Of a stretch of 64,000 nt of DNA, positions 1-12,400 are shown in pieces. A program made the position numbers and the translations under genes. Under the pieces are notes generated by a model. It saw only the letters and a list, made by a program, of their open reading frames with translations. It was not told the origin of the DNA and did not search any database. The stretch covers positions 1 through 64,000 of the forward strand of contig NMRA01000070.1 of the NCBI GenBank assembly GCA_002633005.1, in the 5' to 3' direction. Source of the DNA: Phoronis australis. Its lineage: Eukaryota; Phoronida; Phoronidae. The stretch's first letter is position 1; each line of letters opens with the position of its first letter.

Positions 1-204
1 GGCTAACCACAGTTACCTCATCTGCATTTTTTGTGTCACTGATGGTCTCAGTGTTCTTTTTATAATGGAAAGGAAAACCCTATTGTAAGGAATATTGTGG
101 AAATGATTATGTTTATAGGAATTGGCCAAATTGGACTTTCTATTTTACTCAGCTAAAGGGAGCAAAGTGTAATTTTATTCAAGCCATTTCCTTTTTTCTT
201 CTAG

Positions 205-426
205 GTTGTGTTGATAAGATTCCAAACTGTCACGACTATTCTCCTGATGTGTGTTTCAATGAGTACATGGACTGGGCCAAACAGAACTGTGCTGACTTCT
301 GTGGACATTGTGATGGTACATTCACTCCAAGGCCAAATCCTGGCACTACAAAATCTCCAGTTGCTAGTACAAAGGCACCCAATCCAAGAAGTAGCATTGT
401 ACCCAATCCGTCAACCAAGAAACCAG
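205..426 (+). CDS. ShKT exon 1 (type A)
   Basis: A 222-nt phase 1-1 exon, with acceptor TTCTTCTAG and donor CCAG|GTAAAA. It opens with CVDKIPNC and carries the six-cysteine ShKT pattern C-x6-C-x7-C with W, then NCADFCGHC. A roughly 40-residue Pro/Thr/Ser linker follows, containing SIVPNPSTKKPG. The six cysteines and the W and Y positions are intact. It is nearly the same as the exons at 1904 and 3486. It is the first exon visible, so the gene continues to the left. Confidence 0.85.
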
Positions 427-3400
427 GTAAAAACTTGGGATCACTTTGACATTCAAAAAGTAAACCATCAACTATGTTAATGTTTAATATAACCTGTTTT
501 TACTAACGTGCTGTATGAAATTAATCATTTATAGCCATTATCAATTTGACTTCTTCTTGAGATTGTACTTGTAGCTAATTGTAACCAGTGTTGTAGTGAT
601 ATTTTTTACAATAACTACTTTAAGGACTGTTGTTCATTGTGGACATTTTACGTAATCCATCAACTCATTGGAATCACCTTAGGCATGAACAGGTACCAGT
701 TTTTATAGAGCACGCAGGCTGTTCAGTATAATGGGTATTGGCCATGTGCTTTAATTGTTGTATTTGAAGTGTGGTTCATGTTTTTATAGTATCCAATCAT
801 TTAAGGGATTAGTTCAACTGATTCACTCATTAGTAGGAAATTAAGGGCACTATCTGTTGGTATGATTGTCCTTCAGACTGTACTGACAAGAGAACTGATT
901 GTCACCTGTATGGTGGTGACATTTGTCACAATGAGTTCAAGGACTGGGCCAGAGAGAATTGTGCTGATTACTGTGGACATTGTTCTGGAACATATACTCC
1001 AAAGCCAAATCCTGGTACATCCAAAGCACCAGTGGGAAGTACAAAGGGACCTGTTGTTTCGCCGAAACCGGGCACTGGGATTGTCCCTAATCCAACAACA
1101 AGTAGACCAGGTGTGAGTAATAAACCACCTTCAAGGACCACCAGAAAGCCAGGTGTCACAGTGATTCCAGGTATATTATTCTGATGTTTAGTACTTTTAT
1201 TCTTAGAAAATCAATTCTGTATGTCCTTTGAAGAATGCAAAGTTGATGGAAGTACCACCTTTTTTGTATATTTTGTTTCATGTTTATTTAAGAATAGGTC
1301 ATGGTCACAGATTTTGCATCTTGTTGTCTGTGGTGTNAGTACTTTTATTCTTAGAAATTCAATTCTGTGTATCCTTTGAAGAATGTAAAGTTGATAGATG
1401 TACCACTTTTTATATATATTTTGTTTCATGTTTATTTAAGAATAGATCATAGTCACAGATTTTGCATCTTGTCTGTATTGTATCGGTTTTGTTTTGTGAT
1501 TGTGTGTGATGTTGAGTATTGGTTGGTGATAGCTACATTTCACCTTGCTTAGCAGGCTTAAACCGTAAAATCAACCTGGCTTTTTCACTCTGACGAAGTC
1601 AATCTCATTATATTCAGTGCTGTGGTAGGATTACATTTCCATTACTACCTCAGTTCTCAGTCAAACGATACAGGCGTGTTTCAAATTTACCCTTTAGTCT
1701 TGGGTAACTGTAATTTGCTCATCTGCATTTTTAGTCACTGATGGTGTCAATGTGTTTTTGATAATGGAAAGGAAAACCCTATTGTAAGGAATATTGTGTA
1801 AACGATTATTTTTGTAGGAAATGGCCACATTGGACCTTCGTTTTTACTCAGCTTAAGGGAGCAAAGTATAATTTTATTCAAGCCTTTTCCTTTTTTCTTG
1901 TAGGTTGTGTTGATAAGATTCCGAACTGTCACGACTATTCTCCTGATGTGTGTTTCAATGAGTACCGTGATTGGGCCAAACAGAACTGCGCTGACTTCTG
2001 TGGACACTGTGATGGTACATTCACTCCAAGGCCAAATCCTGGCACTACAAACTCTCCAGTTGCTAGTACAAAGGCACCCAACCCAAGTACTGGCATTGTA
2101 CCTAATCCATCTACCAAGAAACCAGGTACGAATTGAGATCACTTTCAAAAAGTAAACCATTTGTTGTTAATCAAGTATGTCAAATTTTAATATAAGATGT
2201 TTTTTCTAACTAGCAATGTGAAATTAATTATTGTTAGGCATTATCAATTTTCCTTCTTCTTGAGATTGTACTGACATAGTAGCTGATTGTAACCTCTGTG
2301 TGAGTGACTTTTTTACAATAACTACATCGAGTTAGCCGTAGAAGACTGTGTCGATTATTGTGGACATAGTACATAATCCATCAACCAAACTAAAAGTAGT
2401 AATTTTAGAACCACCTCAGTCCTGAACACATTTCATTTTTTATGGACCATGCACGCTGTTCAGTATAATTGAATTGGCCGTCTGCATTACAATTCTTGTG
2501 TTTGAAGTTTAGTACATGTTTTACGGTATGCAGTCATTTAAGGATTTGGTTCAACTGATTTGCTCACTAATAAAAATTTAAAGGCACTATCTGTTGGTAT
2601 CATTGTCCTTCAGACTGTACTGACAAGAGAACTGATTGTCACCTGTATGGTGGTGACATTTGTCACAATGAGTTCAAGGACTGGGCCAGAGAGAATTGTG
2701 CTGATTACTGTGGACATTGTTCTGGAACATATACTCCAAAGCCAAATCCTGGTACATCCAAAGCACCAGTGGCAAGTACGAAGGGACCTGTTGTTTCTCC
2801 GAAACCGGGTACTGGGATTGTCCCTAATCCAACAACAAGTAGACCAGGTGTGAGTAATAAACCACCTTCAAGGACCACCAGAAAGCCAGGTGTCACAGTG
2901 ATTCCAGGTATGTTATCCTGATGTTTAGTACTTTTATTCTTAGAAATTCAATTTTGTGTATCCTTTGAAGAATGTAAAGTTGATAGAAGTACCACTTTTT
3001 ATGTATATTTTGTTTCATGTTTATTTAAGAATAGATCAGTCACAGATTTTGCATCTTGTCTATCGTGTATCGGTTTTGTTTTGTGATTGTGTGTGATGTT
3101 GAGTATTGGTTGGTGATAGCTACATTTCACCCTGCTTAGCAGACTTAAACCGTAAAATCAACCTGGCTTTTTCACTCTGACGAAGTCAATCTCATTATAT
3201 TCAGTGCCGTGGTAGGATTACATTTCCATTACTACCTCAGTTCACTGTCAAACGATATAGGCGTGTTTCAAATTTACCCTTTAGTCTTGGGTAACTAATT
3301 TGCTCATCTGCATTTTTTAGTCACTGATGGTGTCAATGTGTTTTTGTTATTGGAAACTAAAACCCCATTGTAAGGAATATTGTGGAAACGATTAGTAAAG

Positions 3401-6400
3401 GAAAAGGCTAAACTCAAGTTTGGGTTTACTCAGCCAAATGGAGGAAATAGCCGCTTTATTCATGTATTTTCCTTTTTTCTTCAAGGTTGTGTTGATAAGA
3501 TTCCGAACTGTCACAACTATTCTCCTGATGTGTGTTTCAATGAGTACCGTGATTGGGCCAAACAGAACTGCGCTGACTTCTGTGGACACTGTGATGGTAC
3601 ATTCACTCCAAGGCCAAATCCTGGCACTACAAATTCTCCAGTTGCTAGTACAAAGGCACCCAACCCAAGTACTGGCATTGTACCTAATCCGTCTACCAAG
3701 AAACCAGGTACGAATTGAGATCACTTTCAAAAAGTAAACCATTTGTTGTTAATCAAGTATGTCAATTTTTAATATAACATGTTTTTACTAACAAGNCATT
3801 GTACAATATCCATTAACCAAACTAACAATAACTTATGATTCACCTTAGGCATGAACAGGTACCATTTCAGTATTACTTGTATTGGGCGTGCGTATTAATT
3901 CCTGTGTTTGTATGTGTTTTTACGGTGTCCAATCATTTAAAGATTGGTTTAACTGCTTTGCTCATTTATATGAATGTAAAATAATAAAAGGCACTCTCTG
4001 TTGGTATCATTGTCTTTTAGGTTGTGCTGACAAGAGGTCTGATTGTAGCCTGTACAGTAGTGACATTTGTTACAATGAGTACAGTGATTGGGCCAGAGAG
4101 AATTGTGCTGACTTCTGTGGACATTGTTCTGGTACATTCACACTAAGGCCAAATCCTGGCTCTACAAAATCTCCGGTTGCTAGTACAAAATCACCCAACC
4201 CAAGTACTAGCATTGTACCCAATCCATCTACCAAGAAACCAGGTGGGATTTTGAAATCACCTTCACCTTCAATATAATAAACCATTTGTTATGGCCAAGC
4301 ATGTTTGTTGTTCAGTATAGCCTGTGTTCATGGTTTGTGATGTGAAATTTTTAATTGATAGGCATTATCAGTTTTCCTAATTTGCTTTTAAGATTACTTA
4401 CAAGAGAGCTCAATGTAAAGAGTGTGGTAGTAACCTTTTTGGAATAAGTACAGCAAATTGGATGTTCAAGAATACGTTAATTATTATGGATATTGCAGTT
4501 GTTATGCATTCACTCCAAACCCAAGTCCTGAAATGTCAAAAGCACTACTTGCCAGTACGAAATTTTGCGTCACAAGCCAATTACTGACATTGTAACTAAT
4601 CCGTCTACCAAACCACCAGGTGTAATTTTCGAATCACCTTAGCCATGAACAAGTACCAAGATTTTTTATTGGCCATGGAAACTGTTCAGTATGACATGCT
4701 TTGGTCGTATGCATTTATTCTTGTGTTTGTTGTATGTGCAATATGTGTGTTTACGGTATCCAATCATTTAAGCATTTGGTTCAACTGAGTTGCTCATTTA
4801 GAGGAACTTACAATGATAATTAAGGGGCACTATCCTGTGGTATTGTTTTCCTTCAGGTTGTACTGACAAGAGAACTGACTGTAACCAGTACAGTAAGGAC
4901 ATTTGTTACAATGAGTACATGGATTGGGCCAGGGAGAATTGTGCTGATTACTGCGGACATTGTTCTGGTGCATTTACTCTAAAGCCAAATCCTGGCTCGT
5001 CCATAGCACCTGTGGCAAGTACGAGGGCACCCAACCCAAGCACTGGCATTGTACCCAACCCATCTACCATGAAGCCAGGTGTGATTTTTAAATCATCTTC
5101 ATCTTCCATAACTAAATCATTTGTTTTCTGGAGCGAGCACCTTCGTTGTTCAGTATAACCTATTTTCACAATGGGCGTTATCAGTTTTCGTTCTTTAGAA
5201 TGTACTTACAAGGGAGCTGGTTGTAAACAGTTTGGTAGTGACATTTTTTACAATAACTGCAGCGAGGCGGCCAGTTAAGACTGTGTTGATTACTGTGGAC
5301 ACTGTAGTTGTACATTTCTGTCATGTCACTAGCACAAATTCTCTAGTGCAAGAAAGATTCTCATTTTCGCAACCAAGCCAATTACAAACATTGAACCTAA
5401 TCCGTCTTCTTGCTCACTATTAGGAATTTAAAATGATTATGATAAGGCGCCACTTGTTGGTGTCATTGTCCTTCAGATTGTACTGACAAGAGAACTGATT
5501 GTCACCAGTATAGTAGTGACATTTACAATGAGGACAGTGAGTGGGCCAGAGAGTACCGTGGTAATTTTTGTGGACAGTACGTGATGGTGCATTCACTGCA
5601 AAGCCAAATTCTACCAGCTACAAAATCTCTAATTGCTTGTACAAATTCACCTGTTGTAACACCCAAGCCAGATGCTGACATTGTACCTATTCCATCTACC
5701 AAAGGATGGTATAATTTTGAAACTCCGTTTACCTTCAACTTTCAAAGTTGTTGTCGTTCAATGATGTTTGTTTTTCAATAAGACACATGCTCAGTGTTCC
5801 ACTTTTGTATTAGTTTTGTTTTCATTGTAGTAAATTTTTACAATATGTCATCAGGATTTGTTTCAAAAACTTCCTGGTTTAGGAAAGTCTAAAAAGTGAT
5901 AATTGCAAGGCATTATCAGTTGTTAGTCTTATCCTTTAGATTGTACTGACAAGAGAACTGATTGTCAACTGTACAGTCGTGACATATGTCACAATGAGTT
6001 CAAGGATTGGGCCAGAGAGAACTGTGCTGATTATTGTGGACATTGTGGTCGTACAATTACACCAAAGCCAAGTCCTGGCACGTCCAAAGCGCCAGTTGCT
6101 AGTACGAAGGCACCTGTTGTAACACGTAAGCCAGTTACTGGTATTGCATAATGCAAATGTCATAATGCAAGATGTTGATTGTAAAGTAAACATGCTTTTT
6201 TACCAATTTGAATTGACTTGCCCACTCTCGTTTGGGCTAGTGTCCTGATAATGAAACTGAACATCTTTTTTCATTAAGAATTTTGAGCTACCTTAGCGGG
6301 TGTGCCTACCACTTGGGACAGTCACAATAAAATATTTACTATGGACCAGGTGTGATTTTGGAACCACCTCAACCATCAATACTAATAGCATTGTTCTGGA

Positions 6401-9400
6401 CTTATTTTTTGTTCTCTACACTAGAATAGATTTTCATATCTGAGGAAGCTATTTTAGTTTTAGTTAAGTCATAATATGACCATCAGCTGAAAAGAAAGCT
6501 GAGAGTTTATGGATGCTGAAAGTTTTTACATATTTTGCACAGAAGCAATTTCCTTGTGTTTTTTCACCACATACGGTGTTGAGAAACAAGTGGATACAAA
6601 TTCAGTGTGGGTGATGCAACCTCCAGCTCATAGCATTAGTGGGTTACTGATAGATTCTTTGACATACTCAGCATCTAGGGGACTGTTATTGTTTCAGATA
6701 TTTTATTTAACTTCAAGCTATTGGGGTTCTTAGCTTCAAACATCCATTTGTTACTTTTTCTTTTCAGATAAATATTAAACATGACTGGTACTTAATTATG
6801 TAACTATACATTAGTAAGGCATATTACATGATGTCTACCACTGTTAAAAGGTATACGCTTAGTAGTAAAGCACAACTCACAATGTGACTGCTACTGTATT
6901 AAAGATATATAGAATGTAGATACGCTTAATAGTAAAACACATCTCGCAATAGGCTGTTCAGTATTAAAGGTATATCTGCTTGATACAGTTAGTAGTACGA
7001 CACTTAGTAGTAAAACACATCTCACAACATGACTGCTACTGTGCTATGCTATCATACTGTGACATGTGTTATTCCTAAGTGTATAGTGTGTGGGTTATAT
7101 ACACTTAGTTGTGTGATACATCACGTTATGTCTGCCTTAATCTGTATTTAGGTTGTGCTGACAAGAGGGATGACTGCAAGTCCTACAGTAAAGCTATTTG
7201 TACTAATGAGTACAGAGCATGGGCCCAGGACAACTGCGCTGATTTCTGTGGTTTCTGCGCACCTGTTACTACCAAGCCGGGAATATCAAGTTGGTATCTG
7301 ACAAAAAGTCTTGATTGATTTATCAATGAATTGGAAAAAATTTAAACTATCGTATTGCCAGTTTTTGTTCCATGAACTTGACGGGAAGAATTTTACTTAT
7401 TGATAGTAATCAAGGTGTGTCTGTTTGTGCCTTTTAGTTCATTTTTTAGCCACAATGGAGTGTCATGGTCGGCATTTATATTCTTTGTGTACATAAGATT
7501 GCTGGCATATTCATGCAACTAAAATAAAAAATGACTGAGACAAACCTCTTACTATGCAGATTTCAACACTGCTAAATTATTTTTATAGTATAATATTCCA
7601 TTGAAACTGAGTAAATGTACCGTAATCGTTCGGGTTAACGCCCATGCTCAGTTAACCGCCCACCCCCGACTTTAAGTGGATTTCCGATTTAACCACCCAC
7701 TGCTCAGTTAAGCGCCCCCCTGCGATTTTTGAAGATTTCCAGTTAAGCGCCCACCTCTCGGTTAAGCGCCCATCCTGACTTTTAAAGAATGAAGATTTAG
7801 CGCCTAGTGCTAAGGAAATGCGCGATTCCCCGACTTAGAAAAAGATCGATGATCACAATGAGTGCAACGACGCCGGGACTCCGAGACGGTGGTTTAGCAA
7901 TCTGAATCACAATACAGGTAAAGAGTTATTGTCTTGGGTCATGAACTCACTTCAAAATACTTGAACCTTTTTGTCACTNAAACATGACTGGTACTTAATT
8001 ATGTATACATTAGTAAGACATATTACATGATGACTACCACTGTTAAAAGATATACGCTTAGTAGTAAAGCACAACTCACAATGTGACTGCTACTGTATTA
8101 AAGATATATAGAATGTAGATACGCTTAGTAGTAAAACACATCTGGCAATAGGCTGTTCAGTATTAAAGGCATATCTGCTTTATACAGTTAGTAGTACGAC
8201 ACTTAGTAGTTAAACACCTCTCACAACATGACTGCTACTGTGCTATGCTATCATACTGTGACATGTGTTATTCCTAAGTGTATAGTGTGTGGGTTATATA
8301 CACTTAGTTGTCTGATACATCACGTTATGTCTGCCTTAATCTGTATTTAGGTTGTGCTGACAAGAGGGATGACTGCAAGTCCTACAGTAAAGCTATTTGT
8401 ACTAATGAGTACAGAGCATGGGCCCAGGACAACTGTGCTGATTTCTGTGGTTTCTGCACACCTGTTACTACCAAGCCAGGAATATCAAGTTGGTATTTGA
8501 CAAAAAGTCTTTCGATTGATTTATCAATGAATTGGAAAAATTTAAACTACCGTATTGCCAGTTTTTGTTCCATGAACATGACATGAAGAATTTTATTGAT
8601 TGATAGTAATTAAATGTGTCTCTTTGTGCCTTTTAGTTCATTTTTGGGCCACAATGGAGTGTCATGGTCGGCATTTATATTCTTTGTGTTCATAAGATTG
8701 CTGGCATATTCATTCAACTAAAATAAAAAATGACTGAGGCAAACCTCTTACTATGGAGATTTCAACACTGCTAAATTATTTTTATAGTACAATATTCCTT
8801 TGAAACTGAGTAAATGTAGTTTCTGTCATGTAATTTAGTAGTAGGTAATTTGATTTTGTTTCTTATTGGTATTTCAGTTTGTCTAGTAAATGTGATCCTT
8901 TAGCCTGCGCTTTCATGTTTGTTGTTGCTTTTTATCAGATGTTTGTGTCTACAACAACAAGCAATACAAACAGGGCGAGAGTTGGACAGATGGGTGCAGC
9001 TTGGTTTGTGAATGTATCGATGCCAATTATGGCATCTACAGGTGTGACGACAGGTAGGTGCTGTCATGAACACTATCTTTCCCATACTGTAGGAGAGCCA
9101 TACCTGCTCACATCTTCAAGAACATAATCCTAATGTACCTATCCTTACTTAAACCATAAGTGTAACCCAAAGTATAAATTTTCTATGAACAAATTGGCCA
9201 GTACTGAATGCCAGCCTGTTACAGCGCAATTATTAGCAATTAGCCTTACTAGTTTCTGGAACGGTTCCATCTTTGCAGTGTAAGTTACTTTGTGGAGTTG
9301 TTGTTAGCTATTCTCAGTGAATTGTGCTCTTTTACACGTTATCCAATTTATGCAAATCCCTGTTTTTGTACCCATCTTTGATGTCTCTATAGCTGTTCTT

Positions 9401-12400
9401 CCACAAAGAACAGGTGTCACCGTGCGAGTTGTCATGGCACGACTTGCCCCGCTTTAATCGCATTTACATGACATTAGATCGCTAACTGGATCTGCAAGAG
9501 TCATTTGCGTGAAGACTGTCTGCACGTGCTCGCATAAATAATTATAGCGAATGACCAACCACGTGGAATTCTAGCAGATCATTTATATGTTTTTGCACAA
9601 GTGTAACATAGATATTACCTGTCGCGTTGTTTACGTGTTGTTGAAACTGGACCAATATGGCCTCCACTGTATCAACTTGCTTCACGTCTATAGTGTTTAC
9701 ACACGCGCTTGCACCCGATCAGCTGTTCTCTGTTAGTTGCTCCTTGACAACTGTCTCTCATGTAAATGTGACTTATTCCATTGACAGATGTACGATCTAT
9801 ACCAACTTGCCATCCAGTTGTCAGCTGGTGACCGATCCTAAAGACTCGTGCTGTAAAGTGCCTCAGTGTAGCCCTATCACTATCTCAGTTACGCCTAAGC
9901 CAGGCAAACCCTCCACCACTATTGTGGTTCCAACAGGTGTCATTGGCACCATCACTGGCAAGGGCACCGTCCCCGTCACAGGAACTGGTGGTGTTATCAC
10001 GGGCTCCAGAAGTAAGATTACGATTTTGTAACCTATTGCTGTGCTGTAAAATAGTGTCAGACAAGCGAATTGCGTGTGTTTTGGAAGCTGAAATTCACGC
10101 TACTGAAAGCCATGTTCACCAAGACATAAATGGTTGAAGGTGTCTTCAACAATCAGATTATTGCTGTGTATGAATCATGCAGTTCTGCATCATACTTTTA
10201 TCTTGCTGCCAAAGGTAAAGGAGTATAGTAATGAGGGCATTCCGTGCACCTGTGAAAACAAATTTTCTGTGCTTAATAACTACGTTTCTTATATGATGTC
10301 GACCAACTTTTCAAAAACTTGAATTACGGTCCATTTTTGATTTCACGCATGCATGTACAGAAACGTTCTTCTGTGTGCATCTCCTATGAGTGCTTTGTGA
10401 TTCAACCATATATATATATCTTGATTTTTTGGCCCTTTCTTGATTTTCACACATGCATCTAAGGAAAGGTACTTGCTCCTACATTTCTCATCAGGTGTTG
10501 ATCAAAGACCATGGCTGTGCCATAGTGCATACCATCGTCATTTTGCAATTTCACTGGTAGACCATATTTTCCTTGGTTTTCACACAGCCAAATCCTTGTC
10601 GTTGCGCTTGTCCTAAATTTCTGAACTGAAGGCATTTTGATTATGCTAAAGTTTCTTCAAATTGGAACAAATAAAGGCCAAAATTGTTGTTTTTCCTTGT
10701 TTTATACGTTCTCTGTATTGCCAAAAATGTTCAAAATTTCGTTATGTGTTTGTTGATAACAGACCTACTATAAAGTATTTAAATAATCAAGTAAAATTGT
10801 CTTCTTGTTTAATTTTGTTGAACTGTTTGATTCCGCCATATTGTGTTATAATTTTAGGAAACTTTACTTTCAAAAAGTATAATTGTTATGAAGTACAGTT
10901 GTTCATATTGTCAGCATTTCACAACTCACCTATACTTGCCTCCCCCTCCATGATTTTCACACATATAGTGAGAAATATTATGCAGTGACCCTCAGGGCAT
11001 ATCAATGACATTTGACAATTTGAATGTCTTCGCCGCAAGTACGGTAAATTATGACCGAATTGGGACACAATATGGCTGACAAGTGAAATCTTATTTTCTC
11101 ATTTTTTTATAAAAGATATGTAGCACCAAATTAATGTTTCACCATATTCAGATTCTGTAACCATAGCAACCATTAGATAATATGCTGAGAAGTTGTGGGC
11201 ATTCACAACAATGTTATGAAGACCTTGAAAAATAGAAAAAGCGTAATTTGTCCAAAGTTGGTCAGATTTTAATGTATGTCCTCTTCTTAATACTTCATTT
11301 GTGCATACTAATTGAGAAAGGGATCTGGTCGGGATATTGATGTCTGTGACTACCTTGTAATTTCTGTAATTTAAACATTTTTCTACCAAAAACTTTACGC
11401 TTTTGTTTAAAAATGTATTCGTAGTTTTTTTCTTGGTTGTAAGTTCACTGAGTCTAGTCTTTAAAACTGAGAAGCAGACGTCGATAGGCTGCCACTCTGG
11501 ACTGATTGTATTGAGGTTGCTATGGAAGGTGAGTGGACCTGCAAAAGTTGGCTTTAATTTATCCGTTTTGCAACTGATTGAAGTTGCTTGATGTTCACCT
11601 TCCTTGTTTATTTTTGCTAGATATCTGCGTGTATACCGATGGAAAGCCATATGGTCAGGGCGCCAAATGGCAAGATGGCTGCAAATATGACTGTGAATGT
11701 GTCGACTCTCTCAGGGGATTGTATCAGTGTGCAGAAAGGTATGATGTGAGCGGATAAAATTTATTATGAATTTTGTATCTGAAACATGAATGTTGAAAAC
11801 TGTTTAAATGTTATTTTTATTAAGAATCGCACAGCAAGCGCTTAGAATTGCTGCTTTTTGACGACATTTGTGTTTTAGTGGGTAAGTTGCTTGGGATTCT
11901 TTCATTAGTCTTGAAGCGATGCACATAGCTTTAGGTTGAATTGGTCAGATGGTGGATTTGAAATTTTAATGATGTGAGCAGTTTCCAATGAGGTTAGACT
12001 GACAATGAAGTGTTTTTTTATGAAATTTGCAAAATTAAAAAGGTATGGGCAAGTATTTGTTAGAGTGTGTGCAAAATATGAAAAGAGTCATTTTTCCAAG
12101 AAAAGATCCCTGTTTTTCCACACACTGTCTCAACTTTACGAACTGCTACCATTTAGCAGTACTTATCTTACAATATCACTGACAGATGACAATTGTTTGC
12201 GTCCTATATTTCATTGTGTGCTTTTTCATGATATGTCACTTCACTGCCTGTTTTTTGAAGTCTTGTTTGACAGTTATTCAAAGAGAGGAAGGTTGTAAAA
12301 TTAATTAGGATGTGTTGGCTTTCTTTAATGTGCAGGGTATGGAGTCTATTTTCACTACAACATAAATTTGCCTTATCAAAACCGATATGCGGGTGGTAGA

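Larger units (their letters stand above)
1338..3795. repeat. Genuine tandem duplication in ShKT array, ~1.58 kb unit
   Basis: Within one contig with no N, exon 1904 and its introns recur at 3486, an offset of 1,582 nt. Shared non-coding words include GCTTTTTCACTCTGACGAAG (1576 and 3167). The first A-B pair (205-1170) has the same layout. This supports real expansion of ShKT exons, apart from the assembly joins. Confidence 0.78.
6778..8815. repeat. Duplicated block across N at 7979 (unmerged alleles)
   Basis: Sequence 6778-7620 matches 7980-8815 with scattered substitutions and small indels, including the ShKT exon at 7152/8351. The copies start immediately after the N. The left copy then carries about 358 nt (7621-7978) that the right copy lacks. 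Confidence 0.8.

Noticed and set aside
236-5738. Minus-strand frames opposite the ShKT exons (MVDGLGTM-type peptides)
   Set aside because: They mirror the proline/threonine linkers of the real exons and recur at every copy; shadow frames, not genes.
205-6125. ShKT exons as venom toxin genes
   Set aside because: ShKT is named after a sea anemone toxin, but the fold is common in non-toxic secreted and matrix proteins. Here it is repeated inside a long VWC-containing protein with linkers, which argues against a toxin.
11099-11650. Longest open frame in the window (183 aa, minus strand)
   Set aside because: It runs antisense across the acceptor and start of a VWC exon, overlaps a dispersed-repeat fragment at its end, shows no recognisable domain, and has no splice or start context that supports a gene.
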